Positions 1-12,100 of a DNA stretch of 64,000 nucleotides are shown here, in pieces (the stretch's first letter is position 1; the number at the start of each line of letters is the position of its first letter). The position numbers and the translations under genes were made by a program. The stretch is from Deuterostichococcus epilithicus. Lineage: Eukaryota; Chlorophyta; Trebouxiophyceae; Prasiolales; Stichococcaceae. The notes under the pieces are model-generated. The model saw only the letters and a list, made by a program, of their open reading frames with translations, was not told the DNA's origin and did not search any database. Location: NCBI GenBank assembly GCA_033439295.1, contig JAVTLE010000011.1, positions 2,418,082 to 2,482,081 of the forward strand. Reading direction: 5' to 3'.

Positions 1-2196
1 GTCCGCAACTCTGCGAGCCTCAGGGCTTGTGCATCGTTGTGCACAAGCGGTCTGTTTGCCGCATTTGAGTGTTCCTTGGAGGCGCGCCGGTGTGCCATCA
101 GCGGTGATGACCACATCCATGGCAGCTGCCCGATGACGGCCATGCGCTGATGCACGAGCCTGACGACTCCCTACCTGGCGCGTAGATTGAGGACGAGGAT
201 GTGGCGCACCTGTCAGCTCTGACAGCTCTGACACGCATCAGCATTGGCGGCATCCGCATACGCGAGGTAGGGCGGACAGCTGCTGGAATGCTGGGCTTGT
301 CGATGCTTTGTGACAGCCTGAATCACAGAATAACCTTCTGAGCTGAGTCGTTCACGCACATGGCATGCCGTGTTCGCCAGACACTGTCAAAATATGTGTG
401 GTACACACGCTGGAAGGGCATTATATGCAACAGGCAATGGGAGGCGACGGAGCCTGTTGCCTGCCCCAAGCAGTCCAGCTGACAACAGCATGCTGGTAAT
501 AGCATGCATGCACTCATAAGATTTTAGGCTGCGCATGCGCAGGACGTTGGGAGAGTGCGGCTGAGCGATGCGGCATTCCGCAACACATTTGCGCACCTGC
601 CGGCCCTGCAAGATCTGCAGGCGCGCAGTTGTGTAGCGTGCACCCTGTCACCTCCTGACACTCCCTCTGCAGCCTGATGCTGCTGATGCATTGTTCCGAC
701 TCTGAGCGAGCTTTGCTGACTCTTCGCCACCACATCATTGTGCAATACCCAGCAAGAGCTGGCGCCACTCTGCGATAATGCTGACCCTCCCTACCCTCTG
801 AAAGCACGGTGCAGCACAGGAGAAAATCGAGGAGATGTGCTTGCCACAGGTCGCAAGGTGCATGTTGGCCACAGATGCCGGGATCGCGGCGCTGGCGCCG
901 CTGCGGCATCTCACCTGCCTGGCGGTGCCAGGCTGGGCTCACGACGGCGGCTTCACGGGCGCAGGCGTCGGAGCATTGCCGCACTCAAGGACCTCCCTAC
1001 TGCGGCTGGACCTCCGATCTGAGAGCGTCACAAATGCAGGTTGGGATTACGGTCTGCTGCAAGGCATGGCTAGGAACGATCGACTGGCTCTACTTGGTGG
1101 TGAAAGTCGATCTTGCCTAGCGGGGCTATACTGGCGCGGCAGGGACATTCTGCAAATCATTTCAGGGTTGCCGGCATGTGTGAGTGGCTGCACGCAGTGC
1201 CAATATCGCGGCAAAAGGTGAAGGCGGTGACAGTAGTATGACGAACAACGGAAATGACGCTGCTGCCGCGCCTTGTGGCCGCTCTGATAACTCAGGCACT
1301 CCTTGACCTGATGTCCGGATGATGGCAATCCTTGACTTGCGGTCCGCGCTCCACAGGCCTGGCGGCTGTCGCTACACTGACAGCGCTGATGCAGCTGTGG
1401 CTGGGCCAGCTGCTGCCAAAGCACGACCCCATGTCGCCGGAGTGGAAAGGCGCAGACGCTTGGGACCTGTCGCTTCTGGGCCTGGGAGGGCCCTTTGGCG
1501 GCGGCAGTGGCGGCTCGCCGCTGCGGGAGCTCGTGCTGGCGTCATCGATCGTAACTGACGCTTCGCTGGCGGCCGGGCTGGCGGTGCTGCCGCGCCTGCG
1601 CGAGCTCACGCTGCAGCACTGCAAGTGCGACTGCATGTGTATGTGGTGCAGCACGAGCGTGGATTGGAGTTCAGGGCGCAGGGCGGTGTGCCTGAGGTGT
1701 TTCCCAAATTGTTGCTTGGCCTAGCAGCGAGATCTGTGCAGCTGCTCACATGTCAGTCCTGCGACACAGCCATGAGCATATGCGCAGGATATGGGATGGA
1801 AGCACAGCACCAGGCGCTTTCTGGATATTCAGCGATATGTTGTGCCGCCGCAGCCTGTATGATCACGATACCGGCCTTGCGGCTATGCGATTCTGCCCGC
1901 ACCTCTGGCGGGTGAAGCTCATCGGATGCCACGAGCTCGGGCACGCGGCCCTGAAGTGCCTCGTGGACGCGCCGCGAGTGCGGGAGGTGGAGATCGCCGA
2001 CGGCGGTTGCCTCCACGGGCGCAAGATCAGGCCTGCAAGGGCTCGTGCCGCCGAAATGGGGAAGGATATCGAGTTCGTGGTGCACCCAGACTGGGCGGAT
2101 GAGTCGTCATCAGATGGTGGGCGGGAGGAATCGGAGTGGAGCTACCACAGCTCGGAGGATCAGGATGACGGCTGGTGGATGGCAGATGATGAGTAG
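1..2196 (+). CDS. Leucine-rich-repeat protein, 3' part
   Basis: The gene runs in from the left edge, so its start and N-terminus are not seen. Probable exons are 186-266 (AHLSALTALTRISIGGI), about 549-626 (RLSDAAFRNTFAHLPALQDL), about 849-1040 (ALAPLRHLTCLAVPGW), about 1358-1624 (LAVLPRLRELTLQHC) and 1854-2196. The last junction is in phase: the exon ending at 1624 joins 1854 to give LQHCNLYDHDTGLAAMRF. The repeat pattern (LxxLxxLxxLxLxxC) is that of RNI/F-box-type LRRs such as those in GLMN and AMN1-like proteins, not the plant receptor type. The tail after about 2090 is acidic and Ser-rich and ends DDGWWMADDE before TAG. No catalytic domain is visible. A substrate-adaptor or scaffold role is only a family-based guess. 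The exon near 549 may use a GC donor; the limits of the inner exons are uncertain. Confidence 0.7.
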
Positions 2197-3173
2197 CATA
2201 GCAGAGCCAAGCTCGGCGCCAAGGCGCCAGTGCCGTTGGTGATGAGGAGGGCAAAAGGCATTCGGCATAGGGGGTGCTGCCTTCGTCTCATGAGGTCGAA
2301 CAGATGTGACTCAGGTGTTGTCGCCGGTTCTGCCGCAGTCACTCAATACGACCTTGTTCCTGGGCCGGGAGTTTTGCGGGATAGACATGCACCGCAGGTC
2401 TAGGGTCCAGTGTGCGCGTGTGGGCCAGCAGTCGTACTAAGCATGAGATGGCAGTAGAACGATCCGGGTGCTCTTTGTCAGCAGGTTCATTGATACGCCG
2501 TTGCAGATAGTTGTTGCCATACGGCTGCGGACTGTGTGATGCGCATGCATGTCTGTATCACGCCGACGATTGGGCACCTGCTTGACAAAACCTCCCGAGC
2601 TTTTGGGCAACCGGGTCTCAGATGGTAGAAATTTGATGGGGAGACGTGGTGCAGGTCTGAAGCAATCGACTCCATGTGTTTGGTCACAGCCGCCACAACC
2701 AGTTCAGCGCATGTGCAGTATATCTAGAGGTTGGCAATCAGCAGTGCCATCCAAACTCACGTCCCAACTCTCTTCAAGTCTAGATCACCCAAAAAAAACA
2801 TTGGCAGTGGTGCGTCAACCTCTGCACCCGGTGCACGAGCCGCAGTTCCCCATTGCCAGGCTAAGCCTCTACATAAGATTCCTCTACAGCAGCAGCTGCA
2901 TTGCATGTCGAGAATCGCGCTACGCCTCCTTGTGGCATCTATCTTTGCAATTGCCTCTACTCGATGGCTGGATGGCTACCGTTGTTGAGACTACGCTTCC
3001 TACTGGTCCCCAGCGGTAACCCTGTGCAGCTACTACTGAGCCGCCGCCAGCGTGCACCAGCCGCCGCGCTCTACCTTCCGCCTGCACCAGTGAGGACAAG
3101 CAGTTGCAGCATTGGTCCAGGACAGCCGTCCCAGCCCCGGTCCTGCAAGCACTGAAACGCCACCGCTGCACTG
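2197..3173. other. Intergenic region between convergent genes
   Basis: This stretch separates the stop of the LRR gene (+) from the stop of the long LRR membrane protein (-). It should hold both 3' untranslated regions. I see no ORF with the codon bias of the neighbours and no clear poly(A) signal. Confidence 0.5.
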
Positions 3174-6100
3174 CTACACGTGGCATGCGCCCGCACCCTC
3201 GTCGGAACCGGAGTCTGAAAACTCGATGGGGCGCGGCGTGACTTCCGCGCCGCTGTCGCCAGGCATGGAGATGGAGGCCAGGTTGCCGGTCAGCCCGATG
3301 CGCTCCCGCGGCGTGCGCGGCGTCGCCGCCGGGTCCGCATCGTCCTGTGCAGGGACGCAGCAAATTAATCACACAAGGAGTCGGTGTTCTGCCCAGCATG
3401 GACTCCGTTACCCTAGTAATCCTGCAGGGTGGTGGATCAGCATAGCATAGAATCTACATACACAAACCAAGCTGACATTGGAAGCACCAAAGCGAGCGTG
3501 GCATCGACTGACTCCACTGCTGGGGGACCAGCGTGAGCTGACAGAGCTGCGGCGGTGCAACTGTGCAGGGGGACGAGTGCCGACGGCGGACCAACAAGTG
3601 AGACAGCGAAGCACTGCCTGATCCTGGCGATGGTAGGAAAAGCCGTCCAGAAACTCACCCCGCCGCCGGAGCCGCGCGAGCGGTAGCTGTACTGCCTGGG
3701 CGTGAAGGCCGAGCGCGCGGTCTGGCCGCCGCTGCGGGCGCTGCCGTAGCTGCGCCCGGTGTCGGGGCCTCGCGCCGTGTCCATGCCGCCCGACCGGGCG
3801 GTGTCCATCGCCGTGGAGCGCGATGAGTCGAGCGTCGAGGCGGCGGCCGAGGCGGCGGCCGAGGCGGGATGTCCCGGCGCCGCGGCCGCCGGGGCGGCGG
3901 CGGCAGGCGGCTCGAAAGTGGCCGCCGACTGCGGCACCTCCGTGGACGGACCCCTGCAGAGTGGGTTCACACCAAGCGTTTTAGTAATCAGCTTTGCCAG
4001 GGGAGGNGGGGCAGCGCTGCTCTGACAGTCGCTAGGCGCCTGCCATGAGGCGGCTCTGGTCATGCAGGGCGGGCGGCGGCAGAGGAGAGCGCTGGCATGG
4101 CTCCGCGGCCAAGGCCTGAAAGGTTCAAATCTGGAATGCCCCTACAAGGTTTTAGGATTAAGGGTTTCTCAAGCTCAAACTCAAACCTCGAATGCCCGAC
4201 TGAGCTGCTGTCAGCTGACTGCCACTGGTCTCCCTCGCCCCGGTAGGCAGCAAGGGTGCCGCTGCGACGAAGCGCAGCGGCTCTCTGCTGAATCTCCCTT
4301 GTATTCGATGCTGCAGACATGTGACCCCACCTGCTGAGCGGGCCCTCGCGGGCGGAGTAGAAAGTGGCGTCCGTCAGGCTGCTGAAGCCGCGCTCCATGG
4401 TCGTCTGCGTCGTCAGCACGCTGCGCGCTGACTGCATGCTGGCGGCCGACTGCAGCGAGGGCGCCGGCGCCAGCGCCTCCACCTGTAGTGTGATGGCACC
4501 CAATATTCCACCTTCAGGGCGGCGGCTTGGCTTTCGTGGCTTGCGGACCAAGTGCAGCGCCGCCGCTGGCGCCAGCACTTTTCACTTGTTTGCAAGAGGA
4601 GCCTGGCCTGCCGTCCTCCCCTGGTGCGGCAGCCTCTTGGGCGCCGGCAGTGGACAGCAATCACGCTGTCCACTAGTGCATCCACCTGGCGGGTGCGGGG
4701 CGTCAGCAGTGCAGGGCACGCATTCGGCATCGGAGCGGTTGATGACCTTGCAGCAGCGCAGAGCGAGCGGCGCTGGCACGGTCGCTCACACCTTCCGCAC
4801 ACGACGCAGGCGCCGAAGCACTGGACAATGCCGCCAGGACGTGATGTAAACATGCCAACATGCTGCAGCACTGCGCTCCAGTCCTCACCTGGCCGCCGAA
4901 CCGAGATGCTGCCTCGGCAACGCGGCCAGTCCGCGGCGTGACGCCGCCAGAGCGGAGCGTCGCCACCGGCGCGGCCGCCAGGTCGGGCGCGGGTGCGGGG
5001 ACAGGNGCCGGAGGCGGCGCCGGCGCAGGCGTGGACGGCGCTGCCGTCGAGATTGCGGCCGCGTCCGAGCTGCCGCCGATGATGCCCGAGGAGACTGCTC
5101 GGAGGAAGCAGGGGCTAAATAAGGGTTTACGGTTTTGCAATTGGCGCCTGCTTTGCAGGCGCGTCTTCCCGGAGATGAGCGCAGCTGAGCCCGCTGACGA
5201 GCCTAAGTACATCTTCCTGCGAGCGCTCATGGTTGTCGACGAGGGAAAGGGGGCTGATGTGTTGTGAGATCCATGGAAAGTTGTGAGATGCAGGGAAGCT
5301 CTCGAGCCCTGTAAATGGCACGCACCAGTCGACGCCTGGGCTGGGGAGGACGGCGGAATGCCCGGCCCTGCGGCAGCACAGCAAAGCGGCATGAGCGCAG
5401 CCAGCGTGCTAAACACATTCAAGCATGCCGAGCCTGCACCCCTGACCCTGCACTCCTTCGTCAAACCCCGCTTTCCTGCAGCGAGTAGGCAGCAGGCTCT
5501 CGGCCCTCATCGGAGTGACTTGCACACAATCGTCAAGGTGAGCGAACACAGTCCCGCCAAAACAATGCACCATGGGAGGGCGTCGCCACCGCGGGCGGCA
5601 CAGTGGACGCCGGTGCCAGCGCCGTTGTGTAGGACCTTGCTTCCGGGGTGCCAGCGCCTGCGGCGACATTACGTGGAAGCTCAGCGGGACACGCACCAAG
5701 ACAGAGCATGCTCGGAGCGCTGCTGAGGCCGGGCCAGGAGGCTGCACCAGTAGCTGCCGGCTGCGGGCTGCTTGCGAGGCTGGGCAGCGGCGCCCCTCCC
5801 GAGCTTTCGCGACAAGCATGATCCGGCAAGTTGCGGCACAATTGCAAGGCGTGCAGGAGCCTGCTAGGTCCACGCAGCCCGCGCCGGCCAATCAGGCCAG
5901 ATGCATCGGCATTTACAACCATTTCACCCACAGGCGCGGGCGGCGATACCAACCGCAAATAGTAAACCCTCAAACCCGCACCGGGCAGCGTCGGCGGCTC
6001 CTCGCCCTGGGCGCTGTCGAAGGAGGTGCGGCGCGAGCCGCTGGCGGACGAGCCCTGCGACGACGGCGGCATCGCCGGCCCCGCGGCGGCCGCGCCGCCT

Positions 6101-9100
6101 GCAGCACGACAACGTGAACAGTTTCAGCGGCGCCCGCGCAGGCTGCCGCAACCACCTGGCAGCCAACAGCCGGCCAGCAGAGCTGGGAAGGGGCGGCGGC
6201 ATGATACAGATTCGGCGCTGTCGCGGCGCAGACAACATCCGCACAGGCATCGCTGGACAGCCTAACTCAGCTGATTGAACCGGCAGGAAAGGCTGCAGCG
6301 CCTCTGTAGCTGCCGAAGTCGCAGGACTTTGCAAAGCGGGGCCTGCCGGCGGCGGCGCACCGAGGGCGGCAGCGGCGGCGCCGGCGCCGGCGCCAGAGGC
6401 GCCGGCGCCAGAGCCAGGTGGCGTGGCAAAGTACTTCATCTTGCCCTTCTTGCCAACGATGCCGCGCGTGGCCTTGGGCGCCGGCGACCGCGCGCTCTTG
6501 GCTGCAGGGGGCAGGAGGGGGGGACTTATTATTGTTATTGTTTACTATTTAATATTTAAGATTATTACTATCTCATCGAGGCTGGAGGCCTGGGGCCGTC
6601 TCTGTGTCCTGCTGAGGCGCTGGCTGCTGCAGAAAGCTCCGAGCTGTCGCAGCCGAAGGGCTGCTTGCAGGTCGTAGCCTCATTGGAGTATCGAGGGGAG
6701 AGGCGCCGGCAGCGTTTGCTTTGTGTGCGCAATGCCAAGGGAAACGTGGAAATGCAAAGGAGCGGTTGTGCAGGCGCAGGGCCGGCGCGCACATGACAGC
6801 GCGTTGGCGGTGACGCCCGACGCCGACGTCCCGGCGGACGTCCCGGTGTAGCCGCTAGCGCCCGTGATCCCGGTGCCGGTGCTCACACCCGTCATGCCGG
6901 ACGCGCCGGTGGCGCCGCTGACGCCGGTGGTCGCGCCGGTGGTCGCGCCGCTGGCGCTGGAGCGGTTGGTGTAGGCCGACGAGGACGAGTCGTCGTAGGT
7001 GCGAGCGGTTGCATCTGACGGCGCGCTGCCTGACGCCTGCGTGACGGCAGCAGAGATGTCCGTCAGGGCTTTGGACTGTCGACAAGGAAGGAGGGGGAGC
7101 AGGCCGCATCCCACAGCATGCTTCCCATCGCCTGAGCAGCGGTGGAGTCGATGTCAGCGGAAATTCGCGAGAAAATGCAGTGCGAATGCGCTTTGCTATG
7201 TAGTCGATGCCATACAGCGCCATGCCGCCCAAGTCCCGGTCGCGGTGCGAAGCCCCCGCATGCCTCCCAGATCCTGCTGCAAGCCAGCGCCAGCGCACCG
7301 GCGCGGTGTTGAAACTGCCGCCGCTGATGGCGGAGCCCGCTTCCCGCGGCGAGCGTCCCGGCGGCGTTGCCGCCGACCGCGGCTGCACCGCAGTCGCAAA
7401 GCTCTCGGCCGCGCCAGGCGTCGGCGCGGGGCCCGTCCGCGGCTGCGGCGGCGCCGTCTGCAGGCAGCGTCGTTTGCGCATGAGGAGTGTGTGGCATCCT
7501 CAGGGCGGCATGTGGGATCCACTGTCACAAATTCAAGCAAGTACAGGGCGCCATCTTCACGAGATGCAGCAGCAGCGTCGGCTGTTGAAGTTGCAGCTCG
7601 GGCTCGAGGAGGTGCTTTCCCGACAGTCTCTCCAAGTGCATGCACATGGAGTCACAGGCTTCTGCCGGACCTCTGGTGCTGCCATGCTCCAGCACCAGGA
7701 GCAGCATGCGGAACCACGGCCTAGAATTGCCAAACGAATGGCGCACAAGGCAATGGCCCACATCACCGTCGCCAAACCCAGGCCAACCCACTCACCTTGA
7801 AGCTGTCGGCATATTCCGTGATGCCCGGCGTGATGGCACGACCGCCCGGCGCTGCGGGCGCCGCAGTCGCAAAGCTGCGGCTGTCATCCTCGTCCACCGG
7901 GCCCTGCGCCGCAGTTGTGCCGGCTTTGCGAGTGCTGGTAAGGTGTTAAGCTGCCTTCCCGAGGCTGTGCATGCCTGCTGAAGCCTCAGACGGTAGTGAC
8001 ATCTCATTTATCCGCCTCTTCCTGAGAAAGGCGAACAGCCGGCCCAATGGGAGGAAGCGGGTTTCGAAAGGAACTGGCATGCAGGAAAAAGCCACATGAG
8101 TTAGGAACCCAGGAGGATACGAAAGGAAACGACGGTGTGCGCCGCAAATGCGGTGCTGCTTCCAGCTTCGGCACCTGCCACGGCTTGCGCGGGCTGGGCT
8201 CCTGGGCGTCCCTGTAGGTTCTAGCGGTCGCGTAGGACCCTGCAGCGCCTCCTGCCGCTGCTGCGCCCACCAGCGCCGCCGTCCGCGGCACGGTCTGCAG
8301 GCACACGCTGCAGCTGTCAGCCGGAGAACGGCCCCAGGTTGTCGCACAACATTCCGGGGGCGGCAGCCGGATGCGAGCGCAACAGCAGGGCCACAGACAT
8401 GGCGGCAGACTGCTGCCCGTGAGGAGTCAGCACTGCTGTCTGCCGCTCTGACCCGCAGGAACAGGGCATGCATGCAAGCAGCTGGTGCCGCGCCAAGCGC
8501 ACCCTCGCTGTGGCAAAACTCTCCGGGGCGCCGATCGGCGCCAGCGTCGCCGGCGCCTGCTTCGCCGTCGCGAACGTCTCCGCGTAGTCGGTGCTGCCGC
8601 CGCGTGCGCCGGCGAGGCTGCCCTCGGGCGCCGGCTTGGCTGTGGCGAAGCTGCTGGCGTAGCCGGCCGCCGTCGGCGCCTGTGCAGCGACCGGGGACAC
8701 TGCTGTGAGTGCGATGAGCCGGATCCGGTATCAGGAGCAGCAGTTTGAGACTGCCCCGTGTGGCTGTGGGAAGCCTGCTGCGGGGTAACGGCCTGCGTCA
8801 CGCGCGCTGCACAGCATGCGCAGGGCAGCTGCGTGGAGAAACCCTAAGCAATGCTGCAGACTCCTCAACACAGCCAGCGGTACCCAGAAAATGCCGAGAA
8901 GATCGACGCTGTACACTGGAGGCAGAAGACAGCGGGCGAAGATCAGGCGCACCACAGAGCCCGCCGCCGGGGGCGCAGTGGCAAAGCTGTCGGCGTACGG
9001 CGCAGCAGAGGCGGCCTGCGACTGCGGCGCCTGCCTGGCTGTGGCAAAGGTCTCCGCGTAGTCGGCGCTGCCGCCGGGGCCCAGCTGGCCGGCGCCCGCC

Positions 9101-12100
9101 GGGCGCGCCGTCGCGAAGCTGTCAGCGTAGCCGCTGGCGGCGGTCGGCGCCTGGGAGCGCGGCGCCGGGCGCGCCGTCGCGAGCTGTCAGCGTAGCCGCT
9201 GGCGGCGGTCGGCGCCTGGGAGCGCGGCGCCGGGCGCGCCGTCGCAAAGGAGTCGGCGACCGTCGCCGCCGGCCGGGCGGTCGCATAGCTGCCAGCGACA
9301 GTGGCCGCGGGCGCTGCCGTCGCAAAACTGCGGCGCGGCAGTCGGTTGAGATTCCCGGGCCTCGACTGAGACATTGCAGGCAATCCGAGACAAAGCTGAT
9401 GCATATCGCTGCCTGCTCGCGGCAAGGAGGCGATGCTATGCTTGGCCAACAGCTGTCCACCCTCGAGCGACTGCATGCTTCAGACCTCAAGTTGGCTCAG
9501 GAGCACCACGCGCAGGCGGGAGGCGGACTCGCTGTGAAGGCACGTCACAACCAGACGGGCTTCCACTTGGGAGGCGACACGGGCATGCTGAGTTCCGTGG
9601 TCACCTGGAGGCGTAGGTTGGGGCGGCGGCGTGGGTGCCCGGCTGCGCGCCTGCCGCCACGCCCTGGTCCTCATGCACAGACTCGAAGTCGGAGTTGGAG
9701 CCGCTCTCGAACTCCGGCGAGCTGTCGCGCTTGACCTGCAGAATGGGGCCCTCGTTCAAGTCCGGCAGCTTCCTGCTGCTGGTGCATTGAAAGCGCGCGC
9801 GCACTGCAATGCACGAGGGTGCAGCGCCACACACGGACCTGTGGCAGTGGTCCTGAGAAGGACCACCCCACCACAGGCTGTCGTGTCCTTGGCGTCAGCG
9901 CTTGTGCACCAGGTTGCGAGATGACGGAGCCGACACACCCCCATGTGTGGCTTGGTAAACTGCCAGATAGCTCACCGCGTGCGCGGTCAGGCCGGCCGCC
10001 GCCGCGCCGGCCGCGACGCCGCCTGCCGCTGACCTCGCGGCCTCCTCCCTCTGTTCCTGCTCGTACATTGCACGCTCAACNAACTTGGCCGGCGGCGTCG
10101 CCGCCGGCGCCGCCGCGGCGGTCGCCCTGGCTGCCTCCTCCCTTTGCTCCTGCTCGTACGCCGCCCGCTCGTCGAACTTGGACGGCGCCGCGGCAATGAT
10201 GGGCGCCGCAGCTGCGGCGGCCCCCGGCCTGAGAGTAGCAACCGGCGCGCCCACTGCAGCAGGGACAGCGGCGGGGGCAATGCCTCCCATCCTGAGAGTG
10301 GCCACCGGTGCTGCTGCCGCGGGGGCTGCGGCTGCGGCGGCGGGCGCGCCGCCGAGCCCGGGCCGGTTGTCGGGCACGAGATCGCCCTCGTCGTGGCGGC
10401 CGTGCCGCCCGGCGGCGGCTGCGGCGCCGGCGCCCACCGCGCCAGCTGCGGCGAGCGCGGCGCCGTCCTGCGGCATGGCGGCGAGCCCTCGGAAGTCAGC
10501 AGCCTTTGGCGGGGGATGGAGCGAGTGAATGCAAGATACTGGTCCTGCTGGTCATGTTGACCGACCTTGACATGCGTGCAATTGGCGCTGCAGGCTGGCG
10601 TCATCCCAAGGTGCGGGGACAGCCGACAGCGCAGCAAGACGCATAGGTGCACCCAGCTCGGGAAAAACCGACAACAACTTCAAGTCCGGATGCCAAGTTG
10701 GAATGAACATTCGGGAGGGAAAGCCGCGCGAGGGTCACCTTGAGAACCTCATGGTCTTCGCCGCGCGACACAACGGAGGGGCCGGCGGCGGCGGCGCCAT
10801 TGCCGCCGCTTTCACCCAGCACCTGCGTACCGGGCGGCCCGCCGTAGCCGGCCGGATCCGCCTGCGAAAGCGAATCAGCTCACTTGTTCCTTTGAGAGAC
10901 GAGTTGGCAGCGAGCAAAGGGCCTCAGTCGGCAGGCGTCCGGGACGCCAGCGGATGGTGGAGGGTGGAGGTGCGTGCACTAAAGACAGCCACTGCATACT
11001 GGCTGCGCAATAGAGGACCTCTTCAGATATGCCGCTTGCACAAGACGTGCCGTCCACGAGGTCGATCAACCAAACAGGATGGGAAGAGTGGTCGTACCAC
11101 AGGGACGGGTTTGTCCGGCGTATCAGTGACTGGGAGCGGAGGGTGCCGCCGCCGGTGCATAGCTGGGATGCCGAACTGCAGCACAGGGTGCACAGCGTCG
11201 TTGACACACCGGACTGCAGGTGGAGAATGGTTCAGGAGCAGACGGCTGCGCCGGGCGTCGGCAGGCAAGCGGCTGCAGGCCGGCGAGCAAGCTGGACGCT
11301 CACCAGGAGGCAGCACAGGATGGCGGCGATGACGATGAGGCCGCCCACGACGGATGGCACGATGATTTTGGCCAGGCGCTTGCCGTCGCTGCCGCCGCCA
11401 CCGCCACCGGAGTCCGCCGGCACTTGCACCTGCGGTATCACGAGGCCGTTTAGTGCACGACTTCGACAGTGATGATCCACACTGCATGCCAAGAGGTCGG
11501 CGGATGACGTGCCAGCAAGAAAAGGTCCATATCTTTGCATGGAACATCGTATCACGCGCGAAGCTGCCGCCGCAGCAACACTGCAGCCTGGTGCAAGGGC
11601 TCTGACGCAGAGGCCAGGGCTTCTTGTCAGGTGCTTTTGTACCTTTTCATTGATTGTACTTTCAGGTTTTGATCAGCAGGGACCTCACATTCGAGGTGCC
11701 GAGGCTGCCAGGCACAATGGACAGCCCCAGCGGCGTCAGCTGCTGCTGCAGGCTGCCGTTGGCAATGGCGGCCTGGATGTTACGCTGCGCCGCCGCGGTG
11801 TCGCCGGTCGTTGTGTCCGAAGTGATGGTCAGCGGCATCGCCTGCAGCAGCTCCCGCCTGCAGCGGGGCAGAGCATGCGTGTCAAAGACAGTCGGAGGCG
11901 TTCGATGCTCACAAGGGCTGCAGCCTGTGATCCTTGTGACGAGGAATTCCTCTTCCGTTTGATCTTCTCCAAACATGCTCCTGAGGGCACTTTCGGTGCA
12001 GCTGCAAGCAGGTACTATGCGGTGCACTGCGGAGCCAGATCCGAGGCAGCAAATTTTCTTATGACGCTCTTTCTGACGCGGCAGGAGGGCAGGCCTGCTC

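Noticed and set aside
6361-6430. Dense GGCGCC direct repeats as a possible CRISPR-like or regulatory array
   Set aside because: They are in-frame Gly/Ala codons of the tail of the LRR membrane protein; there are no regular spacers.
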